Source: Symbiodinium natans
Lineage: Eukaryota; Sar; Dinophyceae; Suessiales; Symbiodiniaceae
Assembly: GCA_905221605.1 (NCBI GenBank)
Contig: CAJNDS010002752.1
Coordinates: forward strand, 135,001-199,000
Direction: 5' to 3'
Length of the DNA: 64,000 nucleotides
Positions 23,401 through 33,800 of this stretch are shown piece by piece. The translations under genes and the position numbers were made by a program. The notes beneath the pieces are model-generated. The model saw only the letters and a program-made list of their open reading frames with translations, had not been told where the DNA came from and searched no databases. Position 1 is the stretch's first letter. The number at the start of each line of letters is the position of its first letter.

Positions 23401-24006
23401 AAACCTAAACCCTAGCGCCCTCAACTCTAAACTCTGAACCCCTGCACCCTAAACCCTAAACCCCCGAACCCTAAACCCTAAAACCCTACACCCTAAACCC
23501 TAAACCCCAAACCCTAAACCCTAAACCCTAAACCGGAGCCTGGAACTCAGGCAGCATCGTCCGCTCTGCGGAGTAGCTGCCCCAGTGAACCACACGGGGT
23601 GCTTTGCCGGCCTGGAGAGGGGCACTGCAGGGTTTAGGGTTTAGGGTTTAGGGTTAAGGGTTTAGGGTTTAGGGTTTAGGGTTTGGGGTTTGGGGTTTGG
23701 GGTTTAGGGTTTAGGGTTTAGGGTTTAGGGTCTAGGGTTTAGGGTTGGAGGGTGTAGGGTTTAGGGTTTAGGGTTTAAGGCTTAGGGTGGAGGGTGTAGG
23801 GTTTAGGGTTTAGGGGTTAGGGTTTAGGGCTACAGGGTTTAGGGGTTGGCGGGTTTGGGGTTTGGGGCTTGGCGGGTTTAGGGCTTAGGGTTGGTGGGCT
23901 TTGGGGTTTCGGGGTTTCAGGGTGGATGTACGAGTTGCGGATTGCTCCGTACTTGCACTCTAGCAGGCGAAGGTTCCCCAAAACCCAAACCCCTGGGAAG
24001 ATCCAC
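17345..24006 (-). CDS. unidentified split gene ending at 17345
   Basis: A chain of mostly phase-0 exons: about 23930-23990 (CKYGAIRNSYIHP), 23534-23611 (VVHWGSYSAERTMLPEF), 22468-22557 (DFEYYSRECVRMLSNRELLA), 19046-19114 (EQKEMATFIATTGQVDRERA), 18895-18980 (HHMGQHSRPFGDLHTCVDSL) and 17345-17425, which ends SSIYKA-stop. I do not recognise the family. The VVHW segment faintly recalls nucleotide-sugar transferases, but there is no DxD or other diagnostic motif. It could be a separate gene just downstream of the MFS transporter or a long C-terminal extension of it. The 22468-19114 intron is over 3 kb and holds non-repeat DNA of unknown origin. Confidence 0.45.
18268..18420 (-). repeat. two-copy tandem repeat
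   Basis: GTGCATGTTGCGGCAGCTGG and GTGCATTTTG-like halves, about 85 bp apart, both followed by AAATGCACGCCGGGCT-like sequence. 17620-18480 otherwise holds no supported gene. Confidence 0.6.
18895..18980 (-). CDS. exon, HHMGQHSRPFGDLHTCVDSL
   Basis: Starts after GTGCAG| and ends at GTGAGG with two bases carried over. An alternative frame is also open, so the reading depends on the phase match with the 19046 exon. Confidence 0.4.
19046..19114 (-). CDS. exon, EQKEMATFIATTGQVDRERA
   Basis: Twenty-three codons between GGCAG| and GTGGGG, phase 0 at both ends, joining in frame to 22468 and to 18980. Confidence 0.55.
19688..19880 (+). repeat. CAGCACCGACAC / CCGACCGA microsatellites
   Basis: Trinucleotide- and tetranucleotide-like CACC/GACC repeats. 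The His/Pro frame over them is low-complexity and unsupported. Confidence 0.9.
19900..21880. other. repeat-poor region, unassigned
   Basis: About 2 kb almost free of telomere-type repeats. Several short frames are open on both strands (for example plus 20419-20682 and minus 19997-20257), but none has a recognisable domain or clear splice sites. It could be an inserted element or an untranslated region. Confidence 0.4.
22468..22557 (-). CDS. exon, helical, DFEYYSRECVRMLSNRELL
   Basis: Thirty codons, phase 0, acceptor CCCCAG|, donor GTTCTT. Charged amphipathic helix; family unknown. Confidence 0.65.
22563..22910 (+). repeat. long TTTAGGG array
   Basis: About 48 units, starting two bases beyond the acceptor of the 22468-22557 exon, so it begins the upstream intron. 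Confidence 0.95.
23534..23611 (-). CDS. exon, VVHWGSYSAERTMLPEF
   Basis: Twenty-six codons, phase 0, acceptor CTCCAG|. The donor GTTTAG is supplied by the adjoining telomere-type repeat. Confidence 0.6.
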
Positions 24007-24116
24007 ACAGTAGATCCCCTTGAGGGTTCCTAGAAATAACCAAATATAGTAGTATCGGCTGTATAGGGTGCTATTTGGGTGGCTTTACTTTCTGGATCCT
24101 CTCAGGGGTCTGGGTA
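24006..24116 (-). mobile_element. MITE family GGATCC, second copy
   Basis: Inverted relative to 24573-24676. It shares GTAGATCCCCTTNAGGGTTC and the CTCAGGGGTCTGGGT end. Confidence 0.6.
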
Positions 24117-24189
24117 AACCCGAAGCCCCAACACCTCACCTCCCGTGCACACTCCTCAGGACCAGCGTGGACTCTCAAAACCCCCTAAG

Positions 24190-24272
24190 AAGCCCTCAAC
24201 AGGTACTTAAGTTCAGGAATGCAAGTTAAGAAGCCCCTCAACAGGTACTTAAGTTCAGGAATGCAAATTAAG
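24190..24272 (+). repeat. 41-bp tandem duplication
   Basis: Two nearly identical copies beginning AAGCCC and containing CTCAACAGGTACTTAAGTTC, two differences. Confidence 0.9.
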
Positions 24273-24572
24273 TTGCCACAAACCACAGGTAAAGAACGTT
24301 GGTCTTTTGTCTATACCCATAGGTAACTTGGCGTCAGCTCCTTGACGGTTGTCTTTAGGGTTTAGGGTTTAGGGTTTAGGGTTTAGGGCTTAGGGTTTAG
24401 GGTTTAGGGTTTAGGGCTTAGGGTTTAGGGTTTAGGGTTTAGGGTCTAGGGTTTAGGGTTTAGGTCCGGCAAGGCATGGCGGGCTTTATGATTTAGAGCT
24501 TTGGGGTTTAGAGGCGCTTTTGGATCCACGCATTTTGGGGTTCATAGGGATTCTGGTGCTCAAAGCTTCCTA

Positions 24573-24676
24573 CCAAGACCCCTGGGAGGATCCAAAAAGC
24601 AGAACCCCCAAATAGTACCCTCTACTGTCGTTTTTAGGAACCCTTAAGGGGATCTACTTTTTGGATCCTGCTCGGG
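24573..24676 (+). mobile_element. MITE family GGATCC, intact copy
   Basis: About 100 bp with inverted ends (GGATCCAAAAAG / CTTTTTGGATCC) and no coding capacity. Related copies: 24006-24116 (inverted), 9040-9100 (partial) and 26284-26365 (partial). Confidence 0.65.
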
Positions 24677-24725
24677 TTTAGGGTTTAGGGTTTAGGCAGG
24701 GTTTAGGGGTTAGGGTTTCGGGCAC

Positions 24726-24839
24726 CGCCTCGATCATCTTGCTGGAGACCTCCTCCACAATCTCCATCGGAAGGAGGCTGAACTCCTTGTCGGAGAGGCC
24801 CTCGTAGTAAGACATCTCCTTGAGCTCCAGGGGCTCTTC
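24726..24839 (-). CDS. MFS exon, acidic C-terminal tail
   Basis: Thirty-eight codons: [20 protein letters not shown] then [18 protein letters not shown]. Acceptor GCTGCAG|, donor GTGCCC. Hydrophilic; probably the cytoplasmic tail. Confidence 0.7.
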
Positions 24840-27800
24840 CTGCAGCGTTTCGGGGGGGGGGGGGGGGGGTTTCTTCCGGTTTAGGGTTTTGGGTTTAGGG
24901 CTTAGGGCTTAGGGCTTAGGGCTTAGGGCTTAGGGCTTAGGGCTTAGGGCTTAGGGCTTAGGGCTTAGGGCTTAGGGCTTAGGGCTTAGGGCTTAGGGCT
25001 TAGGGCTTAGGGCTTAGGGTTAGGGTTAGGGTTTAGGGGTTAGGGTTTAGGGTTTAGGTCCGTCCCTTAGGGGTCTCTCTCTAGGATATCTAGGTTTGCG
25101 GGTTCGGCTTCAGGTTTGCTATGGACGAATAGAACTTGGGTCTACGATGTAGGGGTTAGGAGTTTAGGGGTTTAGACTTAGGGCTCCTGATGGCCCAAAA
25201 CCATGAAACCGCACTACTGATATTCCACGAATAGCCATCACAGCATCGAGCAAAACACCGCCAGGGGCCAAGAGAGGGGGGATTTCCCGGCAAGGAAACC
25301 CTCCATACAGGGCTTTTCAAGGCCCTAGAACAACTATTTGCTTAAGAACCCCCAAAAAATATGAAAAAAAAACTTTATGTTGCCCGCAATAAGGAAGTCT
25401 TTTTATTCCTTTTCGGGGCAAGGGCCCGACAAAGAAAACATTGGGGGATCTAACGAGGCTGCCACGTCAGGGCCTTAGGGTTATAGGATTTTAGAGTCTG
25501 AGGGGTTTAGGGCTTTAGGGGTTTAGGAAGCGGCTTGTCCGAAAAGAGGCCCTTAAACCCTAAATCCTGAACCCTAAACCCTGAACCCTGAACCCTGAAC
25601 CCTGAGCCCCCAGGGTCCTTGGAGCGTTTGGGCATCATGGACACTAGTGGGGCATAGGCGAGAAGGGCGAAGAGGGAGATCACTGAGGTGCAGACCAGCA
25701 TCTCCTGCGCATCTTTGAAGTTTAGGGGTTAGGGTTTAGGGTTTAGGGTTTAGGGTTTAGGGTTTAGGGTTTAGGGTTTAGGGTTTAGGGTTTAGGGTTG
25801 AGGGTAGTTTAGGCCAGTTTAGGGTTTAGGGCTTAGGGGCTTAGGAGCCCTTTCGAAGCCTGGCACTTAGCCCGTGAGGAGTCGCAAGCACTTTATATAG
25901 TGGCCCCAAGCCCCTCAACCACCCAGAATTCCAGACATTTCAGGGCTTGGAGGGTTTAGGGTTTAGGGTTTAGGGTTTAGGGGTGAGGGCTCAGGGTTTA
26001 GCGGCTTCGGGGGTTTTGCAGGGGGCGTAGGGGAGGTTTCGGCTGTGGCGATTGGAGGGTCGTGCGACTCCTGGCCGCGAATGTTGCCCACCTGACAGGT
26101 GCGTCAAGGACACTCTCAGGCCTTTTGGGAAGCCCTGCCCAGACCCCTGGCAGATCGTTTAGGGTTTAGGGTTTAGGGTTTAGGGTATAGGGTTTAGGGT
26201 TTAAGGTTGAGGGTTTAGGGTTTAGGGTTTAGGGTTTAGGGTTTAGGGTTTAGGGGTTTAGGGTTTAGGGTTGAGAGCTTAGGACTGGGAACCCCCAAAG
26301 TAGTACTCTATACTACTGCTGGGTCATTTTGCGGAACCCTGGATCCTCCCACGGGCTTGGGCCCTTCCTCAATCTTCTATGAATGAAAAGATAAGGAGAA
26401 AATAAATGAGAGATACGAAGATGTAACCGGTTAGAAAGTCGTTTACCCCCTTACTTAGCCGATGATTGGCGTTTTGGGAAGTGAACCCCGCCAAAAAAGT
26501 GGGAGGAAGTTGCGCGATTCAATAGAATCGCAACAACATGAGTGTGAGAAAGAAGCCGCCTCATATCATCTAGGCTAAACCCTAAACCCTAAACCCTAAA
26601 CCCTAAACCCTAAACCCTAAACCCACGAGAATATAAATAAAGGCTGAGGGCCTGCGGGTTGAGGGTTTAAGGGGAGGCGCTTCCAGGGTCGTGGGGTTTA
26701 AGGTCGAGGGTTGAGGGCTAAGGGCTGAGGGTTCAGGATTTAGGGTTTAGGGTTTAGGGTTTAGGGTTTAGGGCTTGGGGTTTAGGGTTTAGGGTTTAGG
26801 GTTTAGGGGCTCGACCTTTGGGGACGCTCGGGCGGCTCCCAGGCCTCGTCGTAGACCGTCGCGAAGACCAGGGGCGCGATGGCCATCGAGATGTTGGAGC
26901 AGGCCTGGCGCATGTTAGGGACCCCTAAACCCTAAACCCCAAAACCCTAAACCCTAAACCCCAAACCCGAAACCCTAAACCCTAAACCCTAAACCCCAAA
27001 CCCGAAACCCCGAAACCTATACCCTAAATGCAAGGATATATGAGGGACCCTAGCGGGGTGATAACGAAGCCTAACGTAGGGGTCAAAGTAATTACGAATA
27101 GTATTCCCCTGTGGTCCCTGTATTACATCTACTATATCAAGCCCCCAAAACCCTATTCTAACTGATTATAAAGGCCCCGACATTATGTTGGGGTTTAGGG
27201 TTTAGGGTTTAGGGTTTTGGGTTTTGGGTTTAGGGTTTAGGGTTTAGGGTTTGGGGTTTAGTGTTTGGGGTAGAGGGGGCCTCGTTGATGCCGCTCCAAC
27301 GGCCGAGCTGGGCCTGCGCCAGGGAGGGTTTTAGGGTTCAGGGTTTGGGGTTTGGGGTTTGGGGTTTGGGGTTTAGGGTTTAGGGTTTAGGGTTTAGGGT
27401 TTAAGGTTTAGGGTCGAGGGTCAAGGATTCAGGAGGGTTCAGGGTGTGGCGTTGAGGTTTTCAGGGTTTAGGGCTTCGGGTTTCGGGCCTAGTTTAGGGC
27501 TTGTTCAGGGTTTGGGGTTTCGGGTTTGGGCGCCCTTTGAACACTTCCGGAAGAGATTCCGAAGCCAGACCTCTCAAACCATCCCCCACGACCGACCCAG
27601 CGGTTGAAAAGGGGCCTCGGGGCTTTAGGGCTTGGGCGCGTTAGGGTTTTGGGGATTCGGGATGGGTTTAGGGCTGGGGGGGGTTAGGGTTTAGGGGCTT
27701 AGGGTTCAAGGTTTAGGGTTTGGGTTTAGGGTTTAGGGTTTAGGATTTGGGGTGGGTCTGTCAAGGATTCCTGAGTCGTCCCCTAAGGACCGTACATTTG

Positions 27801-30800
27801 CTGATCGTCTTTTGGATAGTCAGGGCCCATATGTTGAGGTTTCATCTGAAACGTGAACCCTAAGCCCTAAACCCTAAACCCAAATAGCAACCTGCGGAGG
27901 GTTCTGTGCGACCAGTGAAGACAACCCATGCTCAACACACGCATGCGACTATAAAACAACCAAGCAACCCTACGCGTACCCTGCCCGAACCCTTGGTATC
28001 TCCAAAGCAAGAAAACCCCTGAACCCTAAAACCCTTCAACCCCTGAGGCCCTGAAACCTTCACGCCCCTCAAGCCCTGAAACCTTTTAGGGGTCTAGGGC
28101 TCAGGGCCCTAAACCCTAAACCCTAAACCCTAAACCCTAAACCCTAAACCCTAAACCCTAAACCCTAAACCCTAAGGCAGTCGGAGGCCTTGGGAGCGAT
28201 CTCCGTGATAATGAGTCCCGAGGCCAAGGTGGAGAGGAAGCCAAACAGCTTCCCGGCGTACCAGACCGCCAGGAACCTTCGAAGCTCTTAGGGTTTAGGG
28301 TTTAGGGTTTAGGGTTTAGGGTTTAGGGTTTAGGGTTTAGGGTTTAGGGTTTAGGGTTTAGGGTTTAGGGTTTAGGGTTTAGGGTTTAGGGTTTAGGGTT
28401 TAGGGTTGCCGGTTGAGGGTTTAGGGCTGAATTAAGGTTTAGGGTTTAGGGTTGAGGGTTTAGGGCGTAGGGTTTCCGGGTTTAGGGTTGCTTAGGCTTG
28501 GGCTTAGGGCGTTTAGGTCCGGGGGGGTTAGAAAACCGCCAGGACCCTTCGAAGCTTCCTAGGGGTTAGGGGTTGAGGAGTTTACGGTTTAGGGAGTAGG
28601 GAGTTCGGGAGTTAGGGAGTTAGGGACTTAAGGAGTTAGGGAGTTAAGGAGTTAGGGTTTGGGGTTTAGGGTTTCGGGTTTCGGGGGCTTAGGGCTTAGG
28701 GCTTAGGGCTTAGGGCTTAGGGCTTAGGGCTTAGGGGAGATTACGGTTCAGGAGCCTAGGATTCAAGGTTTTAGTTGTTCAGGCTTTACGGGCTTAGGGC
28801 TTATACATTAATTAGGGCTTAACAGGGCTTAACAGCGCAAAAAACTCCCAAACCTTGAACCTCCCTGACACCCTTGAACCCCAAACCATTGAACCCTAAA
28901 CCCTAAATACCCTAAACCCTAAACCCTAAACCCTAAACCCGAAACCCTAACCGACAGGGAGCCCCCAGACGTCCAGCTCCAGGATCAGCACCAGCTGTGT
29001 GGCGAGCGTGAAGACGCAGCCGATCACCGCCACCGCTGCGAGGTTCATGCAGCGCTGGAGCACCTCCGGACGGGGTTTAGGGTTTGGGGTTTAGGGTTTA
29101 GGGTTGAGGGTTGAGGGTTTAGGGTTTAGAGGGTTTAGAGGGTTTAGAGGGTTTAGAGGGTCTAGAGGGTTTAGAGGGTTTAGAGGGTTTAGAGGGTTTA
29201 GGGGGTTTAGAGGGTTTAGAGGGTCTAGAGGGTTCAGAGGATTTAGAGGGTTTAGATTACATAGGGTTACATAAGGTTACATAGGGTTACATAGAGTTAA
29301 CAAGATTAAGGATCCTTTGTAGGGGGTCCCTCCTTCTACCCCTTACCCGAATTGAGCTCCTGGAGGATCAGCAAGGAGAAGATGACCATGATCAGGAGGC
29401 CCATGAGCCTCTACTGAATGGGAAGAAACCTAGCAAACATTACAACTTTCGTGCTGTTTCTGAGGAAGTAAACCCTAAGCCCTAAACCCTAAACCCAAAA
29501 ACCAACAAAAAAATCCCACGAAGGCCCTAAGGAGCAGGTAGTTCTGGCGCTCGGCCGTCTGCCAGTCTGGAAAAAGCCTCCCGCTGTCAGGGTTGAAGAT
29601 GTTTGAACCCTAAACCCTAAGCCCTAAACCCAAACTTGGGACCCTAAACCCTAAACCCTAAACCCTACTTAGCGTTGGAACTCGAAGTTCAGAAACCCGT
29701 ATATAAACCTCAGGGTGGTGTGGGGGACACGCCGTCGCGGAGGTTGCAACTTCTTTCCAGGAGGCTCATACCAGCCCACTCTAAAAATACAGGGTTTGGG
29801 GTTTAGGGTTTAGGGTTTAGAGTTTACGGTTTAGGGTTTGGGGTTTGGGGTTTAGGGTTTGGGGTTTGGGGTTTGGGGTTGAGGGTGTAGGGTAGCTAAG
29901 CCTGATGTTGGCCTTACTTTGTGCAGGGGCTTAGCTAGAAAAGACCCCGCATAAACCCTAAACCCTAAACCCTAAACCCTAAACCCTAAACCCTAAACCC
30001 CTAGCATTGCAAGATCAGATCAGGGTAAGAGATTGGGCACCCCTAAACCCTAAACCCTAAACCCTAAACCCTAAACCCTCAACCCCAAAAGCAAAGAACA
30101 GCCAGAACGCTGAGCCCTTCGGCGGAAGTTAAGGTTTGGAGTTGGAGGCTTGAGGGGGAAAAAAAGTCTACGGGTCTGGGGGCCCTAAACCCTAAACCCT
30201 AAACCCTAAACCCTAAACCCTAAACCCTAAACCCTAAACCCTAAACCTTGGGGGATTTAGAGTTTAGGGTTAGGGGTATAGAACAGGGGCGCTGGGGCTT
30301 AGGCTTAGGGAGTTTGAGGGTTTAGTATGGGGCTTGAAAGTTTAGTGAGTTTAAGGGATTTAGGCCCGTTTAGGGCTTAGAGGTGTAGGGGTCAAGAGCC
30401 TGGTTAGAATCGTCCCGCGGGCCATGCGCGTGCCCTCGTCACCCGCAGAGTCCAGAGCGGATGCCACCACTGTCAGCAGGAGGATCCTGTGTCGAGCAAG
30501 GTTTTTCGGTTTAGGGCTTGGGAACCCTAAACCCTCAACCCTAATTAAACCCTAATGAAACCCTAAACCCTAAACACTAAAAAGCCAAAGATGGAGCCCC
30601 ACAGAACCCGAAGCCCAAACCCATCAGGGCGACAAACGCGCATTCTGGGGGGGGGGGGGGGGGGTTCTGGGACGTTGGTGCTTTGGGTTCTTAGGGTTTT
30701 GGGTTGAAGGTTTAGGGTTTAGGGTTTAGGGTTTAGGGTTTAGGGTTTAGGGTCTAGGGTTTAGGGTTTAGGGTTTAGGGTTTAGGGTTTAGGGTTTAGG

Positions 30801-33800
30801 GTTTAGGGTTTAGGGTTTAGGGTTTAGGGTTTAGGGCTTAGGCTCCGCCCGGTCACAGTAAACCGTAAACCCTACAACCCTCAGCATTCCCTTGACCTTA
30901 AAGCCCGAAACCTGAAACCTCAAAGCCCTAAACCCCAAGCCCTAAACCCGAAAGTTCTGAACCCTAAGCCCTGAACCCTGGGCGCCAGGGCTGCAAAAGG
31001 GTAGTTCTCTAAACTAGGGTTCCTTTTGGGGTCCTTACTTTAAGGGTGTCGTACTATATAGGGGACCCAAAAAAGGGAATCCATTTTGACCTTAACCCCC
31101 AAACCCTAAACCCTGCACACTAAACCCTAAACCCTCAACCCTAAACCCTAAACCCCAAACACTAAACCCCAAACCCTAAACCCCAAACCCTAAACCCCAA
31201 ACCCTAAACCCCAAACCCCAAACCCCAAAACCCTAAACCCTGGACCCTAAAACCTGGCGTCCTGTAGGCCAGTCGCGGCGTGGCGTGTAGGGCCGGGTCT
31301 GCCTCCTCTTCTGAAGACACCTCTCGCCTGCGGCAGGTCGGCTTTGGGGCGGGGTTTAGGGTTTGGGGTTTCGGGTTTAGGGTTAGGGTTTAGGGTTTAG
31401 GGTTTGGGGTTTAGGGTTTGAGGTTTAGGGTTTAGGGTTTAGGGTTTCGGGCTCAGGGAAGGCCACAAGAAGCCCAGGGAGGGTTTCGTGCATTAGGAGT
31501 GGGGAGTTGGGACCGACAGAGGGCGCGGAGTCACGCAGAACTGCCCGGCCCGCGCTTAAAGGTTTTCCAGCAAAAGCCCCGAAACCTTAAGCTTTGACTT
31601 TAAGGGTAGCTTTATGGGTCCTTACAAGCGGACCTTCTACAGCCCTTAAATACCCTAACAACCTGAGGGCGCATACTTCAGAACCCTTCAAAGACGGCAA
31701 GAGACCAACAGAAGAGAGTAACCCTAAACCCTAAACTCAAGGCCTAGGCCGCCCCCTACAGTTGGGGGCGGCGCCTAAGCCCCTCGACCTCGATGGCGCA
31801 AGCCGACCCAGGTCGTTCGCCCGCCTCCCACAGGTCGGAAGTCGGCAGCACCCACGATGGGGCCGGTACCGGAGCACGTTCTTGTCAAAAAACCCATGGC
31901 CACCCGCCTGCCCGCAGCATGCCCCGAAACCAGCAAAACCTGAAACCGCTTTCCCGCAGCATCTTCAGACCTGCTTGGGACCCCCGGGACCCCCCATGGG
32001 ACTCACCTGGGACCCTTTTGCGGCCCCCCCCCCTGCAACCTTTTTGGACCTTGCCTGTCTCGGGCCTTCTGGACACCTTGCAGCCCCCTCAGAACCTCTC
32101 ACCTTGCCTGTCTGGGACACCCTGGTTGGCTGAAAGCAAACAACGTGCTCTATTGGAAGTAAGCAATTAACTGCAAACCCTAAACCCTAAACCCTAAACC
32201 CTAAACCCTAAACCCTAAACCCTAAACCCTGTCAAGCATTGACGGCTCCGGTGTGATCCCCGTCCTCTTCTCGTCGGGTGGCACCAGCACCAGGGTCACA
32301 GCCAGCAGCGCTATGCCCGTGATGCCAGCAGCCAACCAGATGGACTCGAAGTAGTTCGCCCCGTTGCTAGGGTTGTTGGAGAAGGGCCTGGGAACATCGC
32401 GCGGCACCCTAAACCCTAAACCCTTAACCCTTAACCCTAAACCCTGAACCCTTAACCCTAAACTCCTAAACCCTAAGCCCCAAACCCTACTTCGTAACAG
32501 CGCGCAGAAGCCGAGGAAATCCGGATCAAAGACAGGTGGCTGCAGCTCTTGTGGGCTCACGACGAGCGAAAATCGGGGACCCACAGATTACCCGGCAGGT
32601 TCCCTGGGTTTAGGGCTTTAACGGTTCTAAGGGTTTTGGGTTTAGGCTTTAGGGTTTGGGGTTTAGGGTTTAGGTTTTAGGGCTTCGGGTTTAAGATTTA
32701 GGGTTTAGGGTTTATAGGGTGAACCCCTAGGGCGAACTGCACCAACTTTGAAGCCCAGGCGGCATCACGATGAAGGCGCCCACCGTCCCGCCGATGAGGC
32801 CCATACCGAGCACCATGGCGTTGTAGTTATCCTGGGAGCGTCTCCCTTGTGAAAAAGTGGATTGGGGTTTAGGGTTTAGGGGTTTAGGGGTTTAGGGGTT
32901 TGGGGATTTGGGGGTTTGGGGGTTTGGGGGTGTGGGGGTTTGGGGGTTTGGGGGTTTGGGGGTTTGGGGGTTTGGGGGTTTGTGGGGCTTTGGGGGTTTG
33001 GGGGTTTGGGGGTTTGGCGGTTTGGAGCTTAAGGAAATTGCCCAAAACCCTCACACCCGAAACCCTCTGAACCATTAAGTGCGACGCTTTGGGATGTTCC
33101 CCCGTAATACGAACAGTCCTTAATAGGGATTCTAGTACCCCTGTTATCATCCCTATTAAGGACTGTTAGTATTAGGGGTCCCAATAGACATCATCTGGGT
33201 TCCGGGTTTGAGGCGTCGGTGCTGCCGGCACCCTAAACCCCTAAACCCGAAACCCCAAACCCTAAACCCCAAACCCTAAACCCTAAACCCTAAACCGTAA
33301 ACCCTAAACCCTAAACCCTAAACCCGATTTGGGATTGTTACAGGCGTCCCGCTCGGCACCGTCGAAGAGCTGCCCGAAGTACGTCGAGGCAATCTGCATG
33401 CAGTTCCCAAAGAAGTTGTTCCACACGTTGCCTAGGCTGGTCCTTGAACACCCTAAAGCCTGAACCCTAAACCCCGAACCCCAAACCCTAACCCCTAAAT
33501 CCTAAACCCTACAGACCCTAAAGACCCTAAACCCAATAGACTCTATAGACCCTAAACCCTGAACCCTAGACCCGAAACAACCTCCCAAAGTTTCAAAGGC
33601 CCATGTGCCGAGCATGAAGAGGTAGTAGGACTTAACCCAGATCGCCGAGGCGTAGATGATGACGTAGCCGAGGATGCCCATGCCCAGGCAGATCTGCATG
33701 GGGATCTTGCCTGGAGCCACCCCCCAAAAACTCCCTCGCCCTAAACCCTATACCCTAAAACCTAAACCGTATAAGCCCTAAACCCTAAAAGGTAAGAACC

